A stretch of DNA of 64,000 nucleotides from Myrica gale (Eukaryota > Streptophyta > Magnoliopsida > Fagales > Myricaceae): positions 6,140,501-6,204,500 of the forward strand of contig OZ005617.1 in the NCBI GenBank assembly GCA_963930655.1, written 5' to 3'. Positions 19,423 through 31,789 of the stretch are shown piece by piece. A program made the translations under genes and the position numbers. Every line of letters starts with the position of its first letter. Positions within the stretch are counted from its first letter, which is position 1. Under the pieces are notes generated by a model. The model worked only from the letters and a program-made list of their open reading frames with translations. It was not told the origin of the DNA and searched no databases.

Positions 19423-22263
19423 TCATCCCAACCCAATATCAATAAGACTGTAACCCGCTGGCTTCTTTAACTGCTGAACCCAAATTGTATTTCTTAACTC
19501 CACAGCGTCCTTCCAGCTTCCAACAGAAACGTACATATTCGACAACAAAATGTAATATCCAACATTTTGAGGATCCAATTCAAAAAGAAGTTTTGCTACT
19601 CTTCTTCCCATCTCAAGATCTCCATGATAGTTGCAAGCGCTTAGCAGGGTACCCCAAACACCTGGTTCAGGCTGGGTTCGCATGTGTTTAATAAATTCAT
19701 AAGCCTCGTAAAGCTTACCAGATCGACCCAGCATGTCAACCATGCAGAGGTGATGCTCAGTGACAGGTTCCACTCCATATGTCTCAAACATATGATCGTA
19801 ATACCAGGTACCTTCATCCAGAAGTCCAGAGTGGCTGCAAGCTGATAAAAGGCTTATAAATGTGCTTTTGGTTGCCATAGTTCCCACCTTGTTCATTCTG
19901 TGAAACGTTTCAATTGCTTTCCTGCCATTACTATGGTACCCATATGCAGAAATCATAGAATTCCAAGCTGCTACAGACTTTTCCTTTGTATTTTCAAATA
20001 TTTGGATAGCAAAGTCCAATCTTCCACAATTGCTGTACATATCCAGAAGAGCTGCAGAGACAAAAGGATTTTCCCAAAATCCAAGCTTTAATGCCTGACC
20101 ATGAATTTCCTTTCCATGTCGTAAAACACCAAGCTGAGTACAAGCTGAGAGAATGCCAACAAAGGTGATCTCATTAGGTCCATATTCAAGAAGACAAAAT
20201 AGTTCCAGTGCTCTTCTAGCATCCTTGTTCTGAGAAAAAGCAGAGATCATGCAATTCCATGAACATAAATTTCGGTTTGAACAGGAATAAAAAACTGAAC
20301 ATGCACTCTTTGTATCCCCACATCTTCCATACATACACATTAATGCATTCTGCACACGTGTATCTGACCCCATCAGAGTTTTAAGAGAAAGCCCATGAAG
20401 ATATTTCCCTTCATAAAGCAACTCTAGATTCCCACAGGCTGCTATGACATTGACAAGAGTGACAGTATCATGGCTAACATTGGGTTCCTGCCTCATTAAA
20501 CTGAAAGTGTCTAATGCTTCACCGAAATGGCCTTTCTGGGCGCAGCCAGCAATTACAGTGTTCCAAGAAGCAACATCTGTGAGAGCTAAATTTCTCTGGA
20601 ACATTGCAAACGCTGCTTTCAGATCTCCACAATTAATGTACATGTGAATGAGAGAATTAACTGCAATAATATCATTGGAAAATCCCAATTTCAACTGCCA
20701 AGAGTGAATTGATTTACCTAAGTGTAAAGACTCCTGGGAATCACAGGAAGACAATATAGCTAATAAGGTTGACAAGCTGTATTTTGAATACAAACGAAGG
20801 AGCTCCCTAAATACATTTTGAGCTTCTTCAGAATGCCCATTCAGGGAATATCCAGAGATCATTGTATTCCATGACACCAAGTCCTTTTCTTCCATTGTAT
20901 TGAACAAGAGCTCAGCCTTTGTTAGACTACTGCACTTCGAATACATGTCCATGAGGCAGTTTTCCAAGAATAGATCTAATGTCATCTGCCTGCGAATGGC
21001 GAATCCGTGAATGCTTCTTCCTTCTCTCAGTAGCAATCTTTCTGCACAAAGTGGAATTATAGTAATGGCAGTCACTTTGTCGGGTTGAAGTTGAACAGAC
21101 CATGTTGTTTGCATTTCATGCAAATGATCAAATGCTTCAGAAATCATTCCATTTAAGGCAAGTCCATCAATTATCGTGTTCCATGAAACAACATCCTTGT
21201 GTATCATTCCTCTGAAGACAGTTTCTGCAGCCTCAATGTCTCCACATTGTGAATATAAAGAAATGAGAGAGTTGGCAACCGAAATGTAGGAGCAGTACTC
21301 ATAACCAAGTTTAATTCCCCGGCCCTGAATGGCCTGACCGAAAATCAGCTGTCCTAGACAAGAGGATGCCGAAATAGCACAAGACAGACTGACACTATCT
21401 GCTTGTTCTCTAGAAAAAGCCATCTCTCTGAAGTACCATGAAGACCTTTCAGGGAAATTATTGTACAAACATCCACTTATTATTGAATTCCAAGAAACAA
21501 TATCTCTACGTTCCATCCCTGCAAACATAAGCTCGGCAGAGCTCAAATCACCACATTTTGCATACATGTCGGTGAGGGCATTGGATAGAATAGAATCAAC
21601 AAGCATCCCAGACCTCACGGTCAAGCCATGAAGGGCTTGTCCTTGTTTCAAGTGATTCATGCGGGATGAAGCCGACACAACAATCAACAGAGTGGTTGAA
21701 TCAAACCCAGTTTTCTCTGCAGTCATCTTCACAAAGAAATTCATTGCTGCATTAAGGCATCCATTTTCAACAGATGCAGTAATCATAGCGTTCCAAATGA
21801 TCACGTCCCTGTTATGAATTTCATCAAACAAAGCCAATGAAGAACTAAAATCTCTGGCTCTAGAATACGCCACGAGAAGAGAGGTGGAAGTGGGCAAGTG
21901 ACCAAGAGAACCTATCTTGAGAGCAAGACAATGGCGGATACCAGCAGTTACAGTGTCAGGTATTGCAGTGGAGGATTTAAGAGCCCAGTAAAAGCGGGTA
22001 TCTTGGGCACGTTGATCTCTTTGCGCCGTTTCCTCGAACGGTTGCGGAGCAGAGGAAAAATAATACGAATGAAGCATAAACGCAAGGCTAGCTTTTGGGA
22101 TAAGATCAGAGGACATACAGTGTAGGCGTGGGCATCTCTGCTGCTGATTAGCATCATAAGTACAGGGGAGCGAGGTTCTCTTTGGACAAATTTGATGCAA
22201 GGCGGCGTTTGACGTTTGTGCAAGTCTCTCTTTTATCTTGAGCTTAACTGCCCGACAGTGCAT
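19423..22263 (-). CDS. E-class pentatricopeptide repeat protein, At4g19220-like, mitochondrion-predicted
   Basis: A single 946-residue frame without introns, starting at the ATG at 22263. The first ~35 residues are basic and Ser/Gln-rich (MHCRAVKLKIKERLAQ), consistent with mitochondrial import; a second Met near residue 50 is an alternative start. PLS-type PPR repeats fill roughly residues 120-850, with repeated phrases such as RDVIIWNAMITA, DIVSWNSIISG, DLVSWNTMISGYSLNG and LDMYSNCGRLDFA. The end has the E-type region with SACNYHGDLEMGRRVAK and closes in KKPAGYSLIDIGLG; no DYW deaminase follows. Length and ending fit Arabidopsis At4g19220 (PCMP-E group). Such proteins usually specify C-to-U editing sites together with other factors; the target site is unknown. 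It keeps the neighbourhood of ABCE that I recall in Arabidopsis. Confidence 0.95.
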   Translation of the reverse strand: MHCRAVKLKIKERLAQTSNAALHQICPKRTSLPCTYDANQQQRCPRLHCMSSDLIPKASLAFMLHSYYFSSAPQPFEETAQRDQRAQDTRFYWALKSSTAIPDTVTAGIRHCLALKIGSLGHLPTSTSLLVAYSRARDFSSSLALFDEIHNRDVIIWNAMITASVENGCLNAAMNFFVKMTAEKTGFDSTTLLIVVSASSRMNHLKQGQALHGLTVRSGMLVDSILSNALTDMYAKCGDLSSAELMFAGMERRDIVSWNSIISGCLYNNFPERSSWYFREMAFSREQADSVSLSCAISASSCLGQLIFGQAIQGRGIKLGYEYCSYISVANSLISLYSQCGDIEAAETVFRGMIHKDVVSWNTIIDGLALNGMISEAFDHLHEMQTTWSVQLQPDKVTAITIIPLCAERLLLREGRSIHGFAIRRQMTLDLFLENCLMDMYSKCSSLTKAELLFNTMEEKDLVSWNTMISGYSLNGHSEEAQNVFRELLRLYSKYSLSTLLAILSSCDSQESLHLGKSIHSWQLKLGFSNDIIAVNSLIHMYINCGDLKAAFAMFQRNLALTDVASWNTVIAGCAQKGHFGEALDTFSLMRQEPNVSHDTVTLVNVIAACGNLELLYEGKYLHGLSLKTLMGSDTRVQNALMCMYGRCGDTKSACSVFYSCSNRNLCSWNCMISAFSQNKDARRALELFCLLEYGPNEITFVGILSACTQLGVLRHGKEIHGQALKLGFWENPFVSAALLDMYSNCGRLDFAIQIFENTKEKSVAAWNSMISAYGYHSNGRKAIETFHRMNKVGTMATKSTFISLLSACSHSGLLDEGTWYYDHMFETYGVEPVTEHHLCMVDMLGRSGKLYEAYEFIKHMRTQPEPGVWGTLLSACNYHGDLEMGRRVAKLLFELDPQNVGYYILLSNMYVSVGSWKDAVELRNTIWVQQLKKPAGYSLIDIGLG

Positions 22264-22573
22264 GCGCCTTATCTACCTTTGCTACCGTCTATTCCTATGC
22301 ATGTTGCTATAGTAATGCAAATGCATAAGAATCTCAAGCTCGGTAAGCTCACCAACATCCAAATGCACGTCCAACAATTCCAAAATCCTTTCCTTTTGGC
22401 TCTGTCTGCCGTTTCCCATCTGACTATACACAATTCTTTGCATTTATGTGCGTTATTGTTTGTTTTTGCTAGAGAAAAAAAAAATCGTTCCATTTTTAAG
22501 ATGTTTGTGGCTGGTTCTACTTATAACAGTGGCTTCCAAAAATATACATGTCTCGGCTGTCAGGGCAACGAGA

Positions 22574-22882
22574 GGGGTATGTTCGTTTTCACCATTTTTT
22601 CAGGATTCTAAGTATATTCACAATTCTACCACCGAACATATTCAGAATTCAAACACAAAAACCAATACATTTTACACAATCTCCAACAACTTTTTAATTT
22701 TTTATTCAACATAAATTTTCTCTCTCTATACTTTTTCACATAACTCCAATACTTTTTTATTAAACAATTACATCAAATCATTTCTCTCTCCACTTTACAC
22801 AAACACCAATAAAACACTATTCAACATAAAAATTCACAACTTCTCTAAAATCCTACATTTTTTCTCAAAACGAACATCACCC
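22574..22882. mobile_element. MITE, same family as 4299-4513
   Basis: The ends mirror each other for about 19 bases (GGGGTATGTTCGTTTTCAC at the left; the right end reversed reads GGGTGATGTTCGTTTTGAG). The core matches 4299-4513 but has an extra internal block near 22690-22780, so the copy at 4299 is internally deleted or this one duplicated. It sits about 310 bases upstream of the E-class PPR start codon. Confidence 0.7.
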
Positions 22883-23567
22883 AGGATCTTCAATTTTTCG
22901 GTCCTATTCGAAGAGAGACATATAAGGTAGCTCGTATTTATAGATAAAAATCAAATTGAAATGAGTAACTTTTAAGTGGCGGAGGTGAAAATTTTCACTC
23001 ATTAAAAAATTATAAAATAATCTCTCCTTATCAAATTATTTTATTATTATTATAATATTCATTCAAATTCTCTCTCTTTACTTTTTCATTAAATCTCATA
23101 AAATATTTATATTTTTTTACAAATTCTAATACCTAAAATTTTTAACCCTCAAAATTTTTACTGTCCAACCCCCTTAATTTATTTTTTAAAATTCTATAAG
23201 TTTTAAAAGACATCAATCATGCCCTTATTCAATTTAATGTTATTTCTCACCAGAATTAATTGTTATCAATCGCGATAAGAACTTTTACCATTATCTTCTC
23301 CAATCCAACGTTAATGATTTTAACTTTAATCTCACCAAATTAGAAAGAAGAAAAAAACAGGTTATTTATTTCAAAATTCGTCGTCCTTTTGGGTATGGAA
23401 AAACCATTGATAAGTGTGGGTCATTACATAAAGACAGAAGAAGAAACTTTGTCCGAAGACATTATGACGGCAATATTTGTGTGATTGGAAGAGGGGCTGT
23501 ACTTTGTCTCGCATGCAGGGGACAGGACCTCGGCTCTAGAGGCAGACCAGAGGGAAACATTTCTAGC
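22883..23567. other. Intergenic AT-rich spacer
   Basis: Flank between the MITE and the LINE insertion site. It contains low-complexity AT-rich sequence and no coding sequence that I can support. Confidence 0.55.
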
Positions 23568-23575
23568 AAATGAAG

Positions 23576-25553
23576 GTGAGGTTTAGTCTCCTTGACGGAG
23601 CCCCCGCTGAGGTGTGAAAAAAACCAAAGGGAGATTCATTTAGAAGGATCGAATACGACACTGTTTACACACATAGGTTAATCAAATAAATCTAAGTCTC
23701 CGAAAAACCCAAGCAATGCAAGATCTAAAAAAGAAAGAATCATTCCACCCGATCATAAACTTTTTCCATATCAATTTTCAACGTCATACGACCACTCTTT
23801 CTTGTTTCGGATGCTATGCATGAGTTTATGGGTGAGTATGGAATTTTCTTGGATAAGGCGATTTGGGACAAAGCCGGTTTGCATGAAAGAAATAATCTGA
23901 GGAAGATAGGTTATGAGTCTTGTGGCTAAAATCTTGTAAATGAATTTGTAAATGACACTACACAAGCTTATGGGATGAAAATGGGTGGCTAAGGTGGGGT
24001 TATCCTTTTTTGGTATAAGCACCAAGTTGGTATGATTAATGGACCGCAAGAGATAACCAGAGTCAAAGAACCACTGAACATTACATATCACATCAAATTT
24101 CACAATAGCCCAGTAAGTTTGATAGAACAAAGCAGTAATTTCATTCGGCCCCGGAGCCTTAGAAGCACCAATAGAGCAAACAACATTGAATATTTCAACC
24201 TCATTAGGTATGCGGCAAATAAATTCATTATTAGCATCAGTAATAACAGGGTTGAAAAGAGAACTGATTTCACCTGAGGGAGTAGGAGCTGAAGAAGTGA
24301 AAAGGGTTTGAAAATTTGAACAAAGGTAGTCTCCAATGTCCGCTTGAGTATTCATCCATCGCTCGTCCTCGGATTTAAGACCGAGTGTTTAGCTCCGGAG
24401 TGGCCAACCATTGGTTTCGAGATTTACTTTTCCATAACATCTCCTCATTTTGCAAAGCATCCTGCTGATCGACTTGTAATTGGGCCTCGTGATTTTCAAT
24501 AGTAGGGGTATGGTGCAAGGCTTGAAGCCGAGAGATTTCCTGCTCACATGATTTGATCTTTTCACTTAAAACACCAAAAGTCGACTTATTCCAGATTCGT
24601 AGCTCTGGTTTGAGATTTTTGAGCTTGTTGCAAAGTTGGTAAGTATATGATCCAATAGAATAAGAACTCCACGACCAAACGACCACTTCGCGGCAGGAGG
24701 GCGCTTTGACCCAGAAAGTCTCAAAACGAAAAGGACGAGGACCAAAATTCTGGTCTCCAAAAGTATCAAGAAGCACAGGAGAATGATCAGAGGTGGTTCT
24801 TGAGCTGTGAGAGATGGTGGCTCTAGGAAAAAGAATCCTCCAATCACCGTTAGCAATGCCACGATCCAGGCGTTCTCTAATCAAAGCAGCTCCAGAATGC
24901 TTGTTGCTACAAGTATATTTAGGCCCTGAAAAGCCTAAATCAACCAACCCATTACTCATCATAAATTGTCGCATCGCCCGTGAGGAAGCTTCAGTGGCTG
25001 GTCTTCCACCACTTTTATCCGACTGAGAGGTAACCGAGTTAAAATCACCGAAACACAACCAAGCTCCCCTGAAGGCATTGGCGATTCCAAAAAGTTGGTC
25101 CCAAAATCTACGTTTGTCATGCCAAAGAGTTGGCCCGTACACAAGAGTAACCATCCAAGAGACATGCCCCGGATCAGAATAAAGTAACAAGTTGAGAATT
25201 CGGTGGGAGAGGGAAGTCACTTCTAAATCCACCCACCCTGCCAAGCAAGAGTAAGACCCCCTGCTGCCTCTATGGGGTTGTTCTAGAAAATGAGCAAAAC
25301 CAATACGACGAATAATCGAACTGACCTGTTGGATTTTAGTTTCCACCAAGAATAAGCAATCTGGATTGTATCTCCGGATTGCCGCCCGAAGAGATCAGAC
25401 TGCCGCCGGACGAGCGAGGCCACGAAAATTCCAGTGGAGGAGCCTCTTGGTTGAGGTGGGGGGCAAAGAAAGGCCTGCCACCCCAGCCGTAGTTTGTGAA
25501 TCATTTGACCTATTGTCCTCCCATTTTTCTAGCACCAGATTCCCATATTCTTT
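23576..25553 (-). pseudogene. LINE endonuclease and N-terminal half of reverse transcriptase (broken)
   Basis: On the minus strand the endonuclease starts near 25440 (LLHWNFRGLARPAAV), has a TGA where Trp is expected, and continues in an open frame 25349-24375 with LFLVETK, CFGDFNSV and TSDHSPVLLD, the conserved endonuclease blocks. A shift near 24370 leads to the reverse transcriptase frame (24355-23771) with KAPGPNEI, HFHPISLCSVIYKF and QTGFVPNR. A further shift enters KIDMEKVYDRVE and another reaches QRGLRQGD at the junction. A stretch between endonuclease and reverse transcriptase is also missing. The enzyme nicks target DNA and copies the RNA in place; this copy cannot. Confidence 0.85.
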
Positions 25554-25561
25554 CCTACAAA

Positions 25562-27487
25562 CAGGGGCGGACCCAGGCCCGGGCGAACCTGGGCGGCCGC
25601 CCGGGGTCCGCCCCTGAAAAAAAACAAATCATGTATATTTTTTTTTAAAATAAAAAAAGTTCACCAGGACTGCCTTGAGAAAGTACGCTGGCCGCCCGGG
25701 GATTGCACAGTGCTATCCATGTCGTAAATGCAGCGAACAGGTTCAGAGCGATTGACTATTAGTGTATAAAAAAACTCGTACTTTTTTCCTTAGGAAAAAA
25801 ATAGTTGTACTTGCCACTTGGATATTTTTGTATAGATTATTGTTGTAGTGATTTTTTTTTTCTAAAAATATTATAGTACTCGATCATTTATGAAAGAGGC
25901 AACCAAATTCGTCCTGCTTGCATTGCATTGCATTATCATCCATATCTGTCTGGTGCTTTGGACCTTACGACTGAATTTGGTCGTTGACATTGACAGATAG
26001 GACGTGTTGTCAACTGACGTACACCAACGAAAGGTGGAGAGTGAGGCAGAGCGAACGAATTAATGTTCCCGAGTGAGAATATCAACGAGCCTTTTCTGGT
26101 GAAGCAAGGGGTCTTGGCTCCTTTTTCACCTCGTTGGCTTTTTTTGCTTGAAAAGCTTAAGAAGGGATTTTTCAACAGGAATTATGTGGAAGAAGGACCG
26201 GAGTGGAATATTGGATAACTTGAGGGCTTATCGAGATTTTCCTTTTAAAAGAGAAAAAAAAATTTTTGTAGGGTGGGTTGAGTGTTAAAATTTTGAGGAA
26301 ATTTAAATTTTAGAATATTAAATTTAGTTTTTTTTTAAAACTAAATTGGTTGTAACACCACAAATTTTGAATACTTTTTCTTTTTTTTAGCGAGTTTTTC
26401 TTTAATAACGCCATAAAAAATCAATCAATGTTGGTGAACGGTGACTAGATAATTGCATCAGTATGCCGCCGCCCACCAGACACCAATGCTGATAGTAGAC
26501 GAGCGGGGTAATTTGAGGATACGAAATGTTCAATGGAGATGTTTCTGTCGAATAATTAAATTATTTCATTGTATGATTGACAAATCCAGCTTGAGTTTAT
26601 GAGAAAAAAATATAAATAATTTAGCACTTGATATCGAGAAAAATGTGAAAAAAATAAAGAACATAAAAGTCCCTTTACATGAGATGAAGATCTTCAACAA
26701 TTTTTAAAATTTTTCGGTAATTGCTAACGTGGAAGAATCTTGACTTTCTATTTTAAACGATCGGCTAGCATTTAGAGAATTGCATCCCAAGGAATCACAC
26801 ATGCAAGCAACTCCTCTGCCTTCAAGAAAAACAACTCTAATAATCTCGATATAAACTCGTGAAGTTTATAATTTGCGCAGCAAAAAAAATCCCTTCAATA
26901 GTCAAATGAAAATTTTGAATTATCCATTTATTGTCTGCCTTAATGGTTAAAAATTAGATATACAAGTCACGTGTTTTATTTTTTACTAAATAAATATTGT
27001 AATCCACTTAAACATATTTATCAATAAATGTGATTTTCACATATTAATTTATGTAATTTCTTGCCAATCCACAATTTAATTTTATATTTTCTATCACTCT
27101 TTTACTAACTAACACTTTAAAATTTTAAACACCTTAAAAATTTAGCAATTAAAATCACCTTATAATATAGAGATTTCGAAAAGTCCGAACAGTTAGTACA
27201 TATTTATCCATATAAATGTGATTTTCACAATTGAGAAAGAAGTCATTTTGAGAACGAAACCATTTTGCAACATTTTCAGAAGATGCACAACCGTAGGATC
27301 CAATTGTCCCCTCTCAGTCGTAGTACATAGTACGGTATGTGTAATTCAATATTTTTAATGTTTTTAGTCTTTAATGTTTTGATATTGTAACTCTAAGATA
27401 ATTATTTACATTACGTATGAAAAAAATTTCAGAGATTTTGCTGTAAAAGTTTGCCCGGGTTGGTTTTCATTCCTGGTTCCGCCACTG
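25562..27487. mobile_element. Non-autonomous hAT transposon nested in the LINE
   Basis: A 1926-bp element with exact CCTACAAA on both sides (25554-25561 and 27488-27495), the 8-bp duplication of hAT. The ends are inverted repeats CAGGGGCGGACCCAGG and, from the right end, CAGTGGCGGAACCAGG (14 of 16), the CAG-GGCGG-CCAGG type often seen on plant hATs whose transposases carry a TTF zinc finger. The left subterminal region has a GC-rich palindrome (25563-25615). No transposase frame is present. Across the insertion point the LINE reads through in one frame when one duplication copy is removed. Confidence 0.9.
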
Positions 27488-27495
27488 CCTACAAA

Positions 27496-28410
27496 CATTG
27501 CGTCCTCGAGGCACATAGTTGCTGCCTTGTGCTTTTGCATCATTCCCTTTGTGAATATTCCCGTGAATTTTAAGAGATGCAATGCTGGCAGCAAATGTAA
27601 AGGATGCGCCGGGAGAGGTGGGTTGTGGGGATTTTTGTGGTGACAGAGTAGAATTATCTTCGGTTAGTTTAGTATCGGGGGCCCAGAGCAAATGACTAAT
27701 AGTTTTGGAGACATCTTGTGCTGATTCATGAGACTCAGAAGAGAGTGAGGTGAGTTGTGGGTAGGAGTGAGAAGCAGTATGGGCCGAGGGAGAGATAATT
27801 GGGTTGAGAATGAGTTGGACTGAGTGAGAGGTGGAAAGGTGGGCTTGGTAATGTATAAAAATCAGGATTAGAGTTTAAATCAGGAGGCGGTGGGGGAGTA
27901 GGAGTGTTGAGAATATTTGAATATTCTAACATGAGAGGAATACCAGTGGTACAAGGTCTCAAGAGTCGGCGGTGGACCCCTCGCCAGGCCTGGGGTGCCA
28001 CAGAGGCGAGGTGCTCATCATAAGGCAAAGAGGTGCCGACAGGTAGTAACAGATGCCCCTGATGTGTCAGGGCCAGAGTCTGTCCAGATGGCGAAGGCTG
28101 TGGGGGAAACATAGACTGTTGCAATTCCATTTTTTCAGAAGAGCCCGCATCCTCTGTCAAGGTGTCAGGAGTGACAGATGAGGGAGTACGATTATCATGG
28201 CTTGGAGAGGCCATGGGAGAAGTGGCAGCACTCCCATGGGGCTTGGGGCTGGTGGAAGAAGGTGTTCGAGTAGACGTTTGAAAATAGAATAATGACAAAG
28301 GAGCCAGTTGAATGATTCGGCATGTCAGGTGACTGGTTTCGGGTGGAGTAACTGGGTGAAGGTGGTGTACTATCGATGGAATTCAGAGTCAGGCCCTTCC
28401 GTTCTCATAT
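27496..28410 (-). pseudogene. LINE ORF1 C-terminal linker (broken)
   Basis: Ser/Pro/Thr-rich frames on the minus strand (28298-27735, then another frame 27691-27496) form the linker between the ORF1 zinc knuckle and the endonuclease. The upstream edge reads YGPHMRTEG, the counterpart of the YGPWLRA-type motif that follows the knuckle in plant LINE ORF1. The last segment (NYVPRGRNV) continues in frame into sequence beyond the hAT at 25562-27487. A frameshift lies between the two blocks. Confidence 0.65.
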
Positions 28411-28859
28411 GAGGACCATAAGAGTGAGTACTGGAACAGATGGAGTTGGAATGGGTCATTTCGGCTCCGGTTTTTGTACTCAACAGAATAAGAATTTTCA
28501 TTCCAGTTCCATTCCGAAATTTACCGAAATGGAACCAGAATTTTCGGAAATGGAATTCGGAAATTCGGGTTCCATATCTGGGCCTGAAGGCCCAATTTTG
28601 ACTTTGAGAATGAACTTACAGAACACGTGACTTGAAAGCATACAATAATAAATTCCATGACGAGTTATCTGCAAACTCAAATAACAAAGCAAAACCAGTT
28701 TGTAAAAAGTATACCTATAAATCTCACAATCATGATACTTCTGCTTGTCTAACTTGGCTCTCAACTTCTCTATCTCTACAAAAGAAAAAAAAAATTATAA
28801 GATAAATACTAAGAGAACCAAATAATCACTTAAGAAAGCAAAAGATTTTAACAAAATAA

Positions 28860-30860
28860 AAAGTATACCCATATCTAGTTTGTAACTCAAGGGATCATCT
28901 CCACCATCCATGTTGCCATCTTCTTCATCAAGTATAGGAGCAACATGCATCCAATTTTGTGCAAATATGAGGCCCTCCACGGTACAAGGCGCTAAGGAAG
29001 AGCGAAAATCATCCAACACTCGACCCGAAGTGCTAAAAGAGGACTCAGATGACACAATAGTAATTGGAATAGCCAATACATCCTTTGCAATGCGCGAACG
29101 AACTTGAAACTTATGACAATTCACCTTCCACCACAACAAAATATCAAAACCCGACACCCTTGGTTCCACATCTTCAATCAAGTATCTCTCCACCTCAGAC
29201 TTAATATCTAGCAAGTTCTGTTAAGCAGGAAGACCTCCCCATAAATGCTGATCAATATTCATCAATTCATTCATACTTGCAGAAGTTTGACTTTCACTCG
29301 TTTGCGCTGATTGGGTTATGATACGTCCATTATACTCCTCAAACATTGTTTCTAGAGTACCTCGCACCATGGCAACGAAATCCATGCCCTTATCCTTCGC
29401 AAAATTGTTGATAGCCCAATACTCTAAAGTGATGAGTTTAAAATGAGGATCCAATACCGCAACTACAAATAAAAGTTTATTCACCTACCTAAAATCCACC
29501 CAATAGTTATCATACTTGCTTTGCATCTTGTTAGCCATGTCATGAAGCAAGATATCAGAGCACTTATTAAAGGTTTCAAAATGAAACTTAATGCTTGCTA
29601 ACTCCTAAAAAAATGCATTTGAAGTTACATATGTTGACCCCGATATGCGTAGGGTGACCTCATAAAACACTTTCATAAACTTCACAAGCTGCCTAATGTG
29701 CTCTTAATCCTCAAACGAAGGTGCCTCTAATCCTTGCCTCCCATGGCCATCTTCATTCAAATATATCACTAAGTTCCCATCTCCATCCAACATATCCTAA
29801 AAAATCAACCGAATTTTTTTAACCCTTTCTAACATGATATAAGTTAAGTTTCATCACGTTGGTACATCCATTTGCAAGAAATTGTTTTCAGACATCGTTC
29901 TATTTGCAGCAGCCTTCTTAAACCCAAGAAGCCTTTGAGGACTAGATTTCACATATTTAATGATATTTTTTATCTTTGCAACGGAATCATCTAACTCCTT
30001 CAAACCCTCATGAACAACAAGATTCAAAATATGTGCAGTACATCACATATGAATATACTCATGCTTACAAACAACATTTGCCCCACCTCCTAATTGATTT
30101 CTTTTCACTTGGTCAATTGCAACATTATTGTTGGTTGCATTATCAACTGTGATTGTGAGAATTTGTCAATCCCCCTAAAATTCATACATCCCCTCTATCT
30201 CTTTCCCAATACCGGCCCCCTTATGATCAGTTATATGACGAAAGTAAATAATCATCTTCCGTAAACACCACCTCCTATCAGTAAAGTGAGCTGTCACGCA
30301 CATATAATTCACATTTTGAATTGATGTCCATGTATCAATGGTAAAACACACTCTAGGAATTTCTATGGCAATTGCCTCTTTCAACTTAATCATTTCTTCC
30401 ATATACAACTTCATACAATCTTTCATGATCGTAAATCTAGTGGACATCTTAAAGCGGGGCTCAAGTCTCTCCACCAATTTCCTAAACCCTAACCTCTGCA
30501 CATTCCTAAAAGACATCTCATCGATGATCAAATATTCAGCAATCTACCTTCTCACCTCATTTTCACTATAAGTATCCAACTTCAATACACTCTTATCACT
30601 CCCTGTTACTTTCGAAGCATCCAATGTCAACATAGATTGAGTTTTATCTAATTGGTCTTGTTGCTTCAAATATGGCAAGCAACGTTTCAAATGAGCCAAC
30701 CCAAGACATAAACAACCCTCATACCCGAAGTCCCATGGTATTCAGGATGACACCCAACATTGGCCTTACAATGATGACACTTATCTTCAGGGTGTTGAGA
30801 GTTGACAATTGACAAAATTTTTGTGAAATGATCCCACACAAAACTCTTGCAAGCATTCTT
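28860..30860 (-). pseudogene. hAT transposase (BED finger, RNase H-like core, dimerisation domain), broken
   Basis: On the minus strand, near 30830-30750, is a BED-finger-like stretch (SFVWDHFTKI, then DKCHHC) whose histidine half is lost to a frameshift. The 30572-30175 frame has the transposase core start (FTIDTWTSIQNVNYMCVTAHF). The 29484-29221 frame has VAVLDPHFKL. The 29214-28795 frame has the C-terminal dimerisation region (DILLWWKVN, VLAIPITIVSSESSFSTSG, LDDFRSSLAP). The order and motifs are those of the Ac/RICESLEEPER group. Many stops and shifts lie between them, so no active protein can be made. Confidence 0.88.
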
Positions 30861-31747
30861 TTTTTTTTAATAGGTGGTTCTTCTGGGTGATTGGTCATGT
30901 CTCCATGACCACTAGACGGATGACTATTAACTGACTCATCAGGTACTGGACCACCAATACTAGGGCAAGACCCTATATTTGTAGTAGGTGTAATATTAAT
31001 CTCATCTATCTGACATTAAACATATTTAATTTTCAGTTCATTTGAATAACAAAAATTAATTGCAAATTGACTCAATCTATCTAAATAAACTCTAAATAAC
31101 TATGTTTACAACCTAAATGATCTAAGCATACACAACAAGTACAAACTCCAATCCTCCAAGAGAAAACAAATGAGACATGGTGGATTAAACAACAAGTCCA
31201 ACTCACATTTATGCAAAGCATCAAATTTCAACAGCTAAAAGAACTAAAATTCTACTTACTTTGGAGAGCATATTCTAAGCTTGTACATGGATTGAAGTTC
31301 TGATTTGTACTTTTAATATCACCATTCTATCTCCATATAAAACTTGTGATAGAAACAAGACCAAATGCACATAAATTTACATCGTTATCCAAAATGAAGT
31401 AAAGAAATACAACCAAGTTAGTGCAAAAACAGTGTAACTTCACTCATATCTTTTATACAGACATCTGAAAGCTGTAGATTGACCAAATGCACACAAATAA
31501 CTAATGCAGTAAAATAATTATACCTTGGTGAGACTTGCGAGAGAGATTTGATGTCCAAGTAATCAATCCTAAAGAGATTTCTTCAATGACCCAATCTGCC
31601 AATTATAAAATCATAAAAATCCAAAAAATTAACAAACACCAAAGCAATTTAAAGACTACATACAACATTTAACAAACTAACATTAACAAACCCTTGGTGA
31701 GAGATTCGGCCACCAAAGATCAGAAATCCAACTGATGGCAGTAAACC

Positions 31748-31748
<1 letters not shown>

Positions 31749-31786
<38 letters not shown>
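31749..31786. repeat. (GA)n microsatellite
   Basis: A run of about 19 GA units inside the hAT element; a second, shorter GA run lies near 31826-31850. Confidence 0.9.

Positions 31787-31789
<3 letters not shown>

Noticed and set aside
24375..25349. 324-residue frame as a host endonuclease gene
   Set aside because: The motifs are those of LINE endonucleases and it lies in sequence with the reverse transcriptase remains on the same strand.
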